From the NCBI GenBank assembly GCA_003868215.1, contig QWDQ01000027.1:186001-250000 (forward strand): a DNA stretch of 64,000 nucleotides. Direction: 5' to 3'. Below are positions 1-11,330 of this stretch, in pieces. Source of the stretch: Pseudophaeomoniella oleicola (taxonomy: Eukaryota > Ascomycota > Eurotiomycetes > Phaeomoniellales > Phaeomoniellaceae). How positions within the stretch are numbered: position 1 is the stretch's first letter; each line of letters begins with the position of its first letter. The position numbers were made by a program, and so were the translations under genes. The notes under the pieces were generated by a model, which worked only from the letters and a program-made list of their open reading frames with translations, was not told where the DNA came from and searched no databases.

Positions 1-539
1 CAATGGATGGTTTTAGCCGGGAGGGATAAGGGAAATTCCACACCTACTTCCAGGTTTCCTACATGTATTTTAATTACTACCTTACCTACCTTACCTACCT
101 AATTAGCTCGGATCTCTCCCCTCTGGTCTCGACCAAGAGGTATACACACCAATACATAGTTTCTTTTCTCTATTTGCAAGTTCAGAGAGGGTCATTTGTC
201 CTTCCCACGTTTGTGATGTTACCGACTTGAGACTTGAATCTACAACTTCTTTTTGATACCTGCAATCCTTGACAAATATGCTAGCAATATCTGAAGGAAC
301 AATCTGAACGCATCCAGGTCTCTCAATATATCTTCAATCTATTACTCAATTACTACTACTTTTCATTAATATTGATCATCTTTCTTCTGTTTAAAAGAGG
401 GAGGATTTTTTTTACTCTTCCTCCTCTCCCCTTCCCCCATCCTACAGAGATTATAGAGAGAAGAGGGGAGAGAGAAGATGGAGGGAAAGAGTGAGCAAAT
501 CCTCGAGGGGCCTTGGCTTGGAACCGTATCAATGCATGT

Positions 540-673
540 GTGCATGCATGCATGCATGCAATAAGTTACACCAAAGACTTTAGAACGGAACGGGATGGGA
601 TGGAATGGGAATGGGAATGACAAAGACTGATAGAATCACATGTTTTGTATGTATGTATGTATGTATGTATGTA
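540..673. repeat. ATGC and GTAT microsatellites
   Basis: A run of ATGC units lies at about 540-560 and a run of GTAT units at about 646-673. Both are short perfect tetranucleotide repeats in non-coding DNA. Confidence 0.9.
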
Positions 674-753
674 CCCTTGGTATTTCTCCACGGCTACGTA
701 GGTTAGAAAAGAAGGCCGGAAACATCTTCTTCATGTTCCTCCGGTCTTGACGA

Positions 754-759
<6 letters not shown>

Positions 760-784
<25 letters not shown>
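760..784. repeat. (TC)n microsatellite
   Basis: A perfect TC dinucleotide tract of about 25 bases, read as GA on the other strand, in non-coding DNA. Confidence 0.9.
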
Positions 785-792
<8 letters not shown>

Positions 793-941
793 TTTACATG
801 AGTGTCATTGGTCTGTCTGTCTGATCCTGTTTTGATCTGGTAACCAAACTGGAATCAGGACTTTCAAAGGGCTTGCTTGGGAAGGGGGGAGGGTAGGGGA
901 GGGGACTTACGTGCGTGGTATATGCAGGGTCTAAGGGGGAT

Positions 942-970
942 TGGGAAGGGAAGGGAAGGGAAGGGAAGGG
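942..970. repeat. (GGGAA)n repeat, G-quadruplex-like
   Basis: Five or more GGG runs separated by two-base AA loops. The spacing meets the usual G-quadruplex pattern of four G3 runs with short loops. The tract is non-coding and sits among other simple repeats. Confidence 0.85.
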
Positions 971-1352
971 AAAAGAAGAGAAGAGATGAGATGGGTACGA
1001 ATGTAGGAAGGTAGTATTAGGTAGGAGGTACATACATCTGCATGTATCAAACTGAGTGAATGAGTGACGAACTGACTGAGTACCTACCTACCTACCTGAC
1101 CTAACCTACCCATCCCGTACATAACACACAAGTACCTACCTACCTTACCTATACATGACAGCATGTGGTTGTGGGATTCCCTTACCCTGTGTACCTAGGT
1201 CAACATCATATCATCACCTCATTTCACCACCCAATATATTAATGTGTACATATCTACCTACGTACCATACAAGCATACATACATACTAAAATCATCATCA
1301 TCCTCCTCCTACTACTAGTAAGCTAGATTGTGGCGTCCCATACTTGTGGCGA

Positions 1353-1366
1353 GTACTACGTAGTAC
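1353..1366. repeat. Palindrome GTACTACGTAGTAC
   Basis: A perfect 14-base inverted repeat with no spacer. Related palindromes built on TACTACGTAGTA occur at 8625-8638 and 29217-29228, and a CG-inserted form at 47346-47359. All four lie between genes. Confidence 0.85.
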
Positions 1367-1825
1367 CTACATAGTAATACGTACTATTGTGTGGCTGTGC
1401 ACATTATTTAGTGTCATCGGATAAATGAATGAATGGGGTCGGTCGGTCGGTCGGTCGGGGTCTAGATTCTTGTGGCTTGCTTGCTTGCGTGGCTAGTGAT
1501 CGATGATGTGGCGAGTATGGTGTGTGTGTGTGTGTGGCTAGTGATGTGATGTGATGTGGTGGCTGTGCAGGTACTATGGTCGTTTGAGATATATTGAAGT
1601 TTAAGTTAACTTACGTGAGGGTTGGTGTATTTTGTATCACGTCTGCTCGCGATCGCGATCGGATCGGTTTGAATAATTCAAGAGAGGTAAGTTACAAACA
1701 CAGGAACGGGAATAGAAACCGCGAGATATCGTGATACTGATTAAGACGTCACCCCTAAACATACATGCTCATATCTCGTCATGTCCCCCGTCTTCATGTC
1801 TGATGACGAATCTACGGACCACGAT

Positions 1826-3475
1826 TCATGACGGATACACCATCACGACCTTGGGGCGCGTGAATTCCCGAAGACCCCATGAACCGCCGAATCTGCCAAA
1901 GCCAGACTCCCCGACCCCGCCGTGGGGGTGATTCCCTTCGTCGTGAACGGATCCAGAGTTGATGTGCACGGCACCGACCTCGAGTTTCCTCGCGAGCTTG
2001 ATGGCCCTCAGATGGTTTTGAGAGAATATCGAACTCGAAAGTCCATAGCCGGACTCGTGGAAAAGTTCGAGAATGTCGTCCTCAGATTCGACGATGCGGA
2101 CGGCTAGAAGAGGTCCGAATGACTCGGTGCTGTGCCAGGATGCTTCACCGGGTAATCCTTCGATTACGGTCACGGGGACCAGATTTCCGTGATCAGATGC
2201 TTCCGCTTGAGTGACTGTCGCTCCATGAGCCTTGGCCTCTTCTATCAATTTCGAGATGTTGGATCGGCCCTTGGAGGAAATTACGTGATGCTGCTTGTCT
2301 GGGGTAGACTTGACTAAATGATGTAGGGCCGAAGTGAATGCTTGCGCAACAGCATGATGGACCAGGACTGTATCAGTGCACATACATACTTGACCGTTCT
2401 GTAAATGCTGATTTTAGCAATTGCTAGCCACAACGGATGAAACAACAGCACTTACATTCATGATGGCAGCGTCCAGACTTTCCTTTGCCGCCAGTTCAAC
2501 GTTTGCATCATCGAGCACTATACTAATATTCTTGCCACCAAGTTCCAACAGGACCGGTTTGAGATACTTTGCGGCTGCCGCAGCAATTGACCGACCGATA
2601 GGTGTGGAACCGGTAAAGTTGGCCTTCTTGACCGCACGATGGCTGATGGCAGTGTTGAAAGTCTCGGCAGCGTCCTCCGGGCGATGGAGCAGCAGATTAC
2701 ATACGCCCGGTGGAAATCCAACTTCACGGATCAGGCTGGCAATAAGATAATGAGAGCGAGGAGAGAACTCGGATCCCTGAACGCACATTTAGTCTTTGGC
2801 AATAGTGATACATAACTTGGATTCACGCACTCTGAAAATAACGGTATTCCCGGCTGCTATCGGAGCACAAATCGAGCGTATGCCCAGGATGAGAGGGGCA
2901 TTCCACGGTGCCATTCCAAGGACGACACCCAACGGTTCATTGAAAACTAAGGGGTAAGCGCCTGGAACGACACTGTAAGGAATCTGTCCATTCATCGATT
3001 CAGAGCTGATTGAAGCTGCCGTCTCGTCGATAATTGAGACCGAGATCGCGATCTGCAACTCTGCCCAGAATTGGTTACAATGAATCTCCTCCTTGATCAG
3101 TTCCTTTATCGCTTCGGCGTTGTCCTGGATGGCCTGGTCATGCAATGTCAACACTCTGGCATTCGACACTCAACGGTGACTCCATACCTGGGCAAACTTG
3201 TTGAGCAAAGCCCGACGCACTGGAGGAATCGTCTGGGACCATTCCTTAAACGCTTTCTCGGCTGACTCGATGGCCTTGAGGGTCAACTCATTGGTTGCGC
3301 CTTGAAACGTTGTAGATGAAGGAGCCGTGGGATCGTTGGTGTGGGGTAATTGATAATGCCGGTCTGTTTGTTCCAGTTTGACATCTTTGCCATCGATAAT
3401 TAGTGGAACGAAGCCATCTTTGGGAGGAAGGTAGATGCCTCCACTTCCGTCCTTGACACCGTTGGTATGGGCCAT
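1826..3475 (-). CDS. Aldehyde dehydrogenase, vanillin/salicylaldehyde type
   Basis: An NAD(P)-dependent aldehyde dehydrogenase that oxidises an aldehyde, probably aromatic, to the acid. I read four exons: 3475-3188, 3133-2831, 2776-2456 and 2398-1826. The introns are 54, 54 and 57 bases, all phase 0, and the spliced protein has 494 residues, normal for the family. The catalytic set is complete and correctly spaced: Asn174 in PWNAPL, Glu275 in LLELGGK and the nucleophile Cys309 in NGQVC. The C-terminal GESGFGRFGG signature is present. The start is the first ATG of the open exon. No targeting signal is evident, so it is probably cytosolic. The substrate is inferred from overall resemblance to salicylaldehyde/vanillin dehydrogenases; another aldehyde is possible. 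The gene stands alone, with no catabolic partner beside it. Confidence 0.92.
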
Positions 3476-5104
3476 CGTGTGTGAGTATATGCTGTCGACA
3501 GAAGGTGGTCGTGATAACGAAAGAATTTCATCAACAAAAAGCTCCGTTTTCCTTCCCCAGATTGATATGACGATCTGTGGGGACGATCTCTGCCGGGTCG
3601 ATCGATCGTTCGGCAGTTGGTCAAGGGTATGGAAATCATGAATATCGGTTCAACATTGGACTGAGGGGAGAAGACAGACCTCGGCCAAGGTGAGGGGTAA
3701 ACGCGGAGATGTAGATGGAAACTGTCCTGTATCCATCTCATTCGCAAGAGGAATTGCGATATCCTGTTGGACGTGCGATACCTACAAGCAATCCGTCGAT
3801 GCATCGACGATGGTGGATCACCTTACAATTGTGTTTGGTTTTACTGAGATGAGCCTTAGTCCACCAGACATCTTCTATCAAGTATATTCAAGAATATAGA
3901 AACATCCATCAAAATCCATGTAAATCCGTCTAGAAATAAATATACAACGTAAATGGACCGGTTTTGAATGTTGTCAATGAGGACGAGCAGGCAGAATTAA
4001 CGATCTAGGCGTGTGGCAGATGGTCAAGATGCCAAAGCCACCGCGCCGCATCAGTTGGGTAGTACGACAGGCTTCATTTCTAACAGCTCATCCTTCGGAA
4101 TGAGACTATACGTTTCGAGGTATTGGCCGCAAAAGTTGCAGTAGGATTTGCAGCCACTGTATCAAGTTCTAGTCTGAAGCCTACCGATGCTGCAGCAATA
4201 GTAAATAGTTTGCTACATATTAGGAGTACCCGGTTCAATAATGACGGGTTTTGGTCGGTAGCATGTTCAATCCAAGTTGACTCGGAATACGACAGACGAA
4301 AGGGAAGTTTTTCGCTGGGTGAAACAAGACCTCGAAAGTCTGATTGATAAATGTCAGACACCTTCGCTGAAATTGAATGATGCAGTGTCAGTACACATGA
4401 TTGGTCAAGGCCGGCAAGATGCCAAAATCAAGCCTGCTACGTGAAGTCGTGAATATGTAAGAGACTCTGTGCCAACGCAGGAGAGATACTGAAAAATCGA
4501 AGAAAGTGACCGATAGCCTGAGAATATGATGGTGATTCGGAGATCAAGGATCGATTTGGTTGAAGTATAGAAGGTCGAGCTCGATTCGTTTGACCAAAGC
4601 ATACACACTCCCTCACACTCATAGAGACGCAAACGCGAATCAATAACAGATGAGGCCAACAGACAATGAGGTCTACTACCCTATGAATGACTGCCAGCTA
4701 CTGCAAAATTCGACTTTACGATGTGAATGCAACTTGAGATGCACTGAGAGAATGTGGAGGAGCTGACATCGACATTCTCAACACTCTTCAACACACATGC
4801 TGTGATGCAACGACATGAACGTGACAAAGCTTCTATAAGACTACTCTCGGCAACTCTGCTCGTAAGGATATTTGTTGTTATGATATTTGTTACTGGTTCA
4901 AGAGAGAGATTAATTATTGACCGAAGCTTTTGTCCAGCGGAAAATAAAGGAGCCTTGGCATAGCGGGACGCCTCCCGCTTCGCGTGGAGAAAGGGCCTCG
5001 ACATAATTACATTTTCTGGTCGCAAGTTAAAGGAGGCTGGCGTCAAGTCGAGTCGCAACACCGCATTGATTTTCGACAACGATGCGCCAGAGGGATTGTG
5101 ATTG
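3476..5104. other. Spacer with no recognised gene
   Basis: This holds the 5' flank of the aldehyde dehydrogenase gene and the upstream region of the small membrane-protein gene at 5105. A 172-codon frame on the minus strand (4681-5199) lies partly opposite that gene's first exon. It resembles no family I know, so I treat it as chance. Confidence 0.5.
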
Positions 5105-5495
5105 ATGCACCCTTTTTCAATCCTTACGCTTGCAATCTTCGTTGCGGGGTACATCACCGCAAGGTGGGATCTCGTCACTCGTTTATACGAATTGGCCATT
5201 TTCGCGTGGGATCATGGTGTCGTGGTACGTAACCCCAATCTAGTCACGAAGAATAACAGCAAACATACTGACTGATGGCGCCTAGACTCGCGCGGCAAAA
5301 GTGTTTATAGTTCTTTCCATGATCTTCTGTCTGATTGTCATCCCCGTCGATCGCATTGCTGCAAGAGAAACAGCTTTGGTATGAGATGGTGGAGCTATGA
5401 TCCGTCTAGTTTGAACTGACGAGGTGTAGCATCCACGCGCTGTCTCCCAAGGCCTTTCAGCAAAAGAACAATTGCGACGAAGGGGTTCTTTCTAA
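5105..5495 (+). CDS. Small two-helix membrane protein, unknown function
   Basis: A 92-residue protein assembled from three short exons: 5105-5224, 5286-5378 and 5430-5495. Both introns (61 and 51 bases) are phase 0 with good signals: GTACGT donor, TACTGAC branch and CTAG acceptor for the first, then GTATGA, AACTGAC and GTAG. It has a hydrophobic N-terminal segment (about residues 4-18), an amphipathic stretch (about 20-40), a second hydrophobic segment (about 46-63) and a short basic tail ending RRRGSF. No domain is recognised. Its stop lies 18 bases before the ATG of gpi1 on the same strand, so the two may share a transcript. The size and two-helix layout recall small GPI-GlcNAc-transferase subunits such as Eri1/PIG-Y, but I see no convincing sequence match. 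The initiator ATG has T at -3, a weak context. Coding status rests on clean splicing and coherent hydrophobic segments. Confidence 0.72.
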
Positions 5496-5513
5496 CCTGG
5501 CAATAATGAGGAT

Positions 5514-7732
5514 ATGGTCACGAATAATGGATTGCTACGTGTCTTCTGGCCGAACGATTCGTACCAGTCAGCTTCACCCGGGGTGATGGTAGGATGGCGC
5601 AACTCGGAATCTGATTTATTTGTGGTGTCTGTCCTGGAATATGTTGAGGTTGGCTCTTCGTCATCCAATAGTTTATCTTTGCTAACAGACTGCAGCCCCA
5701 AAGTGTCGAGGCGGCTTTGAAAGCAGGTTATCTCTTTCGACGCTCCCCTCATTCTATCGCTCGCATCTTCGAACTATGCGGTCAGGCTTCTATGCAAGTC
5801 CTTGGTACAATCAATCAACCCCACGGCAACGAATATCGGAGACCGAACCATATTATAGCCTTCACTGTAGCAGGAGCGAAATTTCCTCGAATCTATTATC
5901 CAGATGACGATGCATTGTCCGTCCAAGTAATCTTGTTCGATCGTCCTTCACCGGAGCGAATGCAATACATGTCTCTTACCCCCATCACATTGGAACTTGG
6001 AGGTCCGACAAAGCGGGGTCTAAACCATGTTGAAGACGTGGAAAATGTGGACGTTGAGGTTGAGAAGGAAAGACAGAGAATCTACAAGCTTGTCGAGAAG
6101 CTTAAACTACACACCATCATTCGATACACCTCATCACCACATGAAAGAGCCCTACCAATGATTTTGAATCAAGTGAACTGCTCCCATGAGCTTGATCGCT
6201 TACTTCAAAAGAACGTCGGTCTAGTAGGCGTCCGGCCGAAACGCACAATGTCAGTGAGTGAAAGGGTCGTCGAATCCGCCACGAGCATATGGACCTTTCT
6301 TGATTTCTTTCTCAAACACACCATCACCACTTACGCCTATCCTATCCTATCACAGATCTTCATTATTGGGCTTGTTGCTCACAGGGTAGTAGCTGAGATG
6401 ATCCTCCAACTGTTAGAGTGGCGTGCTTCTCTCCCACTCGATGAGACACTCAGCGAGAAGCCTCGAGAATATGCAGCACTCAAAGACGTATCCGCCACAT
6501 GCCAGCAAATCGATATTCGCCTGCAGCAATTCTGTTATTGGCCAATCCAATATGTGACGCTGCAAGATCGTAAAGCAGACTGGTCGTCCATCCCAACATC
6601 TCACGCAGACTATATTCGATTCTACAACTCACTCTGGCTCGTTGCCAACGACGTCATTATAGGCATTGCCTTGGGATCGTATATCATCGACAACGCCAAC
6701 TCGGCATCTGCGCAGATTTCGCACGTCCTCAACACATACACGATCACCGGTCTCCAACGGATGATCACTTGGTTGATGGACTGGCCGGCTGGCCTCAAAT
6801 TGAACAACGAGCTTGCTGCTTTCCTGGGTGACTTGTTCCTGTGGGTGATCGAGTATTGGGCCTGGGTGATCAACACTTTCATCACGCCGTTCCTACCACG
6901 CATCATGTATTTTATCGGGTTCGCATCCTTCGCCGGGGCATCTTTGCCGATTGCCTTGTTTTCCGATCTGCTCTCGGTCCTCACCCTCCACATCTACTCA
7001 TTCTATATTGCATCTGCGAGGATCTTCAACTGGCAGCTCACCATCATTGCGTCTCTCTTCCACCTCTTTCGAGGCAAGAAACGGAATGTACTCCGCAACC
7101 GTATTGACTCTTGCGACTATGATCTTGACCAGCTGCTTCTGGGGACTATTCTGTTCACGTTGCTCTTCTTCCTCCTACCCACCGTGGTTGTGTTCTACCT
7201 GACGTTCGCTTCAGCACGCATACTCATCATTACGTCCAAAGCTGTGCTTGACACATTTTTAGCCTGTCTCAATCACTTCCCACTCTTCGCCCTAATGCTC
7301 CGTATCAAAGACTCACGTCGGCTCCCTGGAGGGGTGCATTTCTCTCTGCACGTTCCTGCAGACGAGCCGCAGTGCACCTGGCAAGATCCGGACTTGAGTG
7401 ATGGAACAAGACACGCTTCAAGGGTGGCGTACATCACACTGGCGTCGTCACCGTTGCCGATGCGGACAATATTCCTCCAGTATTTCCAGCTGGCTCACCG
7501 GCTTCGCAAACATTACTTGAGTCCGCACGTAGTTCTGTGGTTTATCACAGGCAAGTTCGTGCCACCAATCCACCGCCGCGAGATGTACAGCTTGCAATAC
7601 AGCATGCTACCTGCGCAACGAGCCAGTGTGCGCGAAGTCTGGCGAAAGCTGGTAGAGCCGAAGGCAGAGGTCGCAAATGGCCACGCACCTCCCACACGAG
7701 GAAAGAGGAAAGGGAAGCGATGGAAGGGCTAG
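5514..7732 (+). CDS. gpi1: GPI-GlcNAc transferase subunit Gpi1 (PIG-Q)
   Basis: Subunit of the ER-membrane complex that transfers GlcNAc from UDP-GlcNAc to phosphatidylinositol, the first step of GPI-anchor synthesis. There are two exons, 5514-5648 and 5696-7732. The 47-base intron has a GTTGGC donor, GCTAAC branch and GCAG acceptor. The spliced protein has 723 residues. The N-terminus (GLLRVFWPND, then VGWRNSE) matches fungal Gpi1 starts and decides the initiator, which has G at -3 and G at +4. The central and C-terminal half carries several membrane segments, for example near 6300-6400, 6640-6680, 6840-7000 and 7130-7290, followed by a charged, basic tail ending KRKGKRWKG. The stop of the small membrane-protein gene is only 18 bases upstream. 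Confidence 0.92.
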
Positions 7733-9920
7733 GGTTGTCGAGTTTCGAATAACCATGTATAAGTAATGCAAATACTGTTCACACTATGCAACGTATAAAG
7801 CTCCTTTTCTCCAAAGTTATGCACAGCTGCACAGTGTCTCTCCACACGAAGTTTATGCTGCAAGACAACATGGCTCCCTTGGCATTCATTGTCTGCAGCT
7901 GCTGGGAGGTTACGCACGAATTCCGTAGAAGATGAAGAATTGTGGAAACAAATCCGCTTGAAGATGTATCCATAGTCAGTCAGACAATGGCATTAATACA
8001 GACAAGAACCAGAACAATTGTTTCCTTCAAGTTCCTTTGTCCATGAGCCGCCTTGTAGACATAGGTTGCCCAAATACGCCTAAGGCTACTTATTAGCAAG
8101 AGGGACCTCGGCACTCGGGAAGGGCCCTCGGGCGTATTTATCGTATCTTTCGTTTTGTTCGCTACCCGTTAGCATCCAATAACAGACGATGTTTGATGAA
8201 ATGAAAAGTACCGACCGGTCTCCACCGTAATTCTAGGAGCAACCACCATGCCCAATCGACAATTAAGGAGGCATCATCTCACGTGCCATGTACGAATGAC
8301 TTGGCTACAGGGGAGACAAGAAGAGGGAACGGCAATGTGACGAGGTTAGATGGCGGGGGGGATGACTGTTAGATTGCATACTGTACATCAACTCTAGGCA
8401 GAAAGTGGCGCCATGGATGCATCGACGATGCAATCGTTAAGAAATCTGACAGGAGCATCGGTTTAACCGCCCCTGTCAGAGACGCAGGGAAAGGAGAGAG
8501 GATGAACTGAAAACAAGCTAATACTACAGTACCGTAGTAATTATGTAATTATGTTAGAGAAGTGAGAAGCACGGTTCTAATTGCAACCGAGAGCCCGACG
8601 CCGCGGGGATGGTCTCTCTCTGTAATACTACGTAGTATGATGTTGTGTGTCGTTATATGCTACTGCAAGTTAGAAGGCCCAGTATTACTGCACAATGATG
8701 AAAACCCGAGATTTACTAATTACCGTAGTACCGTAGTACGTAGTAGGGGAGAGATTTGACCGAGCGGGCTAGGCGCGGATGGTCGGTGCTTATAGGGGAG
8801 AATTGAGGTATTTCCGACTGTTCGGCCCCATACCGTATCCCCAAAACAAGCATGGTACCAGTTGATATGGAGCATCGCTCGCCCATTAGACCACCATCAA
8901 TACGGGCCATACAGAAATTACGGGAAATTGCAATGGAGCGGCAGGCTTACCAACAGTCAAGATTATGAGCTGAGAAGATGAAGGCTCTAGAGATACGGAG
9001 TAACTACCAATAATCTGGGTTGAAATGAACTGGCTGTGGAAATAGGGTGAAGGAAGCGAAAAAGGGCATGTTAGCTCGCGTGTCTGCGCGTGGCTGGGAA
9101 CCTGATCTCCCTCCAAAGAGGACCCCTAAGTTCAGGTATACAATTGGGTATTACCCCCGAATCAGCAATGTTGGTAGGTACAGCACCTTAACCATCAAGC
9201 GTTTCATTGGACAACAGGTCCAGATTCAGTCCTTCCAGTATCAACATGATCACGTTGTAAGATAATCACTAATGGAATAGGAGATCCTGTTGCTTCAACG
9301 TTGTTGCTGACCGTCATCTCCACTACTGCCTCTACCTCTTCTCTCTCCCTTTCTGTACCATATATTCCTATAAAATATATTCTTGATAAAAGATAATTCG
9401 TAGCGAAGAGATCGTGGAAGCGAAGAAAGCGAAGAAAGAAACGAGACCTGGAGATATTCCGGAGCCGAGTGAACGCATTCATTACCAGTATACTTTACAC
9501 AGTACGGTATTAACCTCGACTTTCTTGGCACTTCATCTAGACTTTTTATTTTTCCCTTTTTTTCGCTGACGGATTTAAGGCCCCATCCCAGAAACGGAAC
9601 AGTCGCCAAAGTCGTTTCATCAGCTTCTTAGCCTTCACATACCTAACCGATTGACCTGCTCTACCCATTCACCATCATCTCTCCGTTCTCTCTCTCATCA
9701 CCACTACAACACTCACCGGCGCACCACCTCCCGGCTCGACCGGATTCCCTCAACTCTCCTCCTGCATCCTCCCACAGCTCCAAACTTATATCCGCAAGTC
9801 GCAGTCTTCCCACAACAGGTCTCTATTTAATCCGCCAGGTACCGCCCACTCCCGGCTGTTGTTGGCGTCGCATTGTAAGAGACATAATCCTCGTGGCCGC
9901 GCAACCAATTCGTGGGTGCG
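7733..9920. other. Long spacer before aur1
   Basis: No gene is supported. The stretch includes the gpi1 3' flank, a palindrome at 8625-8638, and several TACCGTAGTA-like words between 8520 and 8750. From about 9640 to 9900 it is pyrimidine-rich, as expected of an aur1 promoter and leader. Short open frames on both strands look like chance. Confidence 0.6.
8625..8638. repeat. Palindrome ATACTACGTAGTAT
   Basis: A perfect 14-base inverted repeat sharing its 12-base core with those at 1353-1366 and 29217-29228. Direct repeats of GTAGTACC-like words lie just downstream, about 8720-8745. Confidence 0.85.
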
Positions 9921-11330
9921 ATGCAGAAGACAACCACTTGGACCGGTAGTCCATCGAGCGGCTACTCGAAAAACGCCATGTCAGTACCGTGGCGATCAAT
10001 TCAGCTCATTGTCCCACATCGACTACGCAGAAAGTTACGATCAAAACTTCGAAACAGACAGTCACCAGCTTCGTCCTTGACCAATCTACAGACCTCCTTC
10101 TCGCCTCTGGACACACTCAGATCCTTACAATCACATAGATGGACGATATACGACGGACAGTATCTCTTACTTGCAGTGGTGGGCCTATTTGCCCTCTGCG
10201 TCATAGAAACACCAGGCGCCTTGGTCAAGTTCGCAATAGCCACCCTTCTGTTAACGTCTCTTGTTCTCCCTGTCACCCGCCAATTTTTCCTCCCATTCTT
10301 GTCAATCGCCGCTTGGTTGCTATTCTTCTATGCGTGCCGGTATGTCTACCCTCCTCTTGCCTGCGTAGTAGTGGGTTTTCTATGAACTTCGGCCCCCAAG
10401 GGTATCACTTCTTCGAGAGCGCTGGGCCTACGTACCATGACACTCGCCAACGTGACCCTCTGTTCCTTCGGCTAACATCTACATCTTAGATTTATTCCTA
10501 GCAGTTGGAGACCACCGATCTGGGTCCGTGTGCTTCCGGCCCTAGAAAACATCATGTATGGCGCAAACATTAGCAACATTCTCTCCGCGAACAAAAACAC
10601 TGCCCTTGATCTCCTGGCATGGCTACCATATGGTATCTTCCACTTCGGTGCACCGTTCGTACTTTCAGGAGTCATCTTTGTCTTTTCTCCACCTACCACA
10701 ACGGCAGTTTGGGCTAGGGCTTTTGGATATATGAACTTGATTGGTGTGCTCATTCAGTTGATGTTCCCTTGCTCACCACCGTGGTACGAAAACATGTACG
10801 GCCTGGCCCCGGCCAATTACTCAATGCCAGGATCGCCTGCTGGTCTCGCTGCCATTGACAAACTATTTGGGATTGATCTATATACCTCCGGCTTCACCGC
10901 ATCTCCGCAGGTTTTTGGCGCTTTCCCATCACTCCATGCGGCTAACGCTACCCTCGAAGCACTATTCATGAGCCATATTTTCCCGAAGCTCAAGCCATTC
11001 TTCGTCGTTTACGTCATATGGTTGTGGTGGGCGACAATGTATTTGTCTCACCATTACGCTGTCGACCTGGTCGCGGGAAGCTTGCTCGCTGCGGTGGTAT
11101 TCTACTATGCGAAGGCCCACACACTACCTCGGATCCAATCCGACAAGACATTTAGATGGGATTATGATTACATCGAGGTCGGCGATGTATCTTCGGAATA
11201 TGAGTACGGGTTGGCTGCGCTCGATGAAAGGGTTGGAGAAGGCGATGAATGGACCATTGGTTCATCGTCTTCTGTATCGTCTGGCTCAATGAGCCCAACT
11301 GAAGATTCTAGATCGACATGGGATGAGTAA
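9921..11330 (+). CDS. aur1: Inositol phosphorylceramide synthase, catalytic subunit
   Basis: Transfers phosphoinositol from phosphatidylinositol to (phyto)ceramide in the Golgi; in yeast it is the target of aureobasidin A. The exons are 9921-10339 and 10490-11330. The 150-base intron has a GTATGT donor, GCTAACAT branch and CTTAG acceptor and splits an Arg codon. The protein has 419 residues. It shows the lipid-phosphatase-like active site of the family: FPSLHA (Ser287, His289) and the later SHHYAVDLVAG (His327/328, Asp332). Several membrane segments surround these, and the C-terminus is acidic and Ser-rich. The conserved block FIPSSWRPPIWVRVLPALEN crosses the splice junction and fixes it. The start could instead be the in-frame ATG at 9978; both have G at -3. 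Confidence 0.95.

Larger units (their letters stand above)
1..1825. other. Gene-free, repeat-rich spacer
   Basis: I find no supportable gene here on either strand. Open frames between 356 and 1033 are low-complexity translations of simple repeats. The stretch holds many microsatellites (listed separately), scattered TACC/CCTA runs at about 77-100, 1080-1150 and 1255-1265, a (GGTC) run at about 1439-1458, and a perfect 14-base palindrome at 1353-1366. The part next to 1826 is probably the 3' flank of the aldehyde dehydrogenase gene. Confidence 0.7.

Noticed and set aside
356-1033. Several minus-strand frames of 65 to 85 codons
   Set aside because: They are translations of GA-rich and GGGAA-type repeats.
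4681-5199. 172-codon minus-strand frame
   Set aside because: It has no family character and lies partly opposite the first exon of the small membrane-protein gene, whose splicing is convincing.
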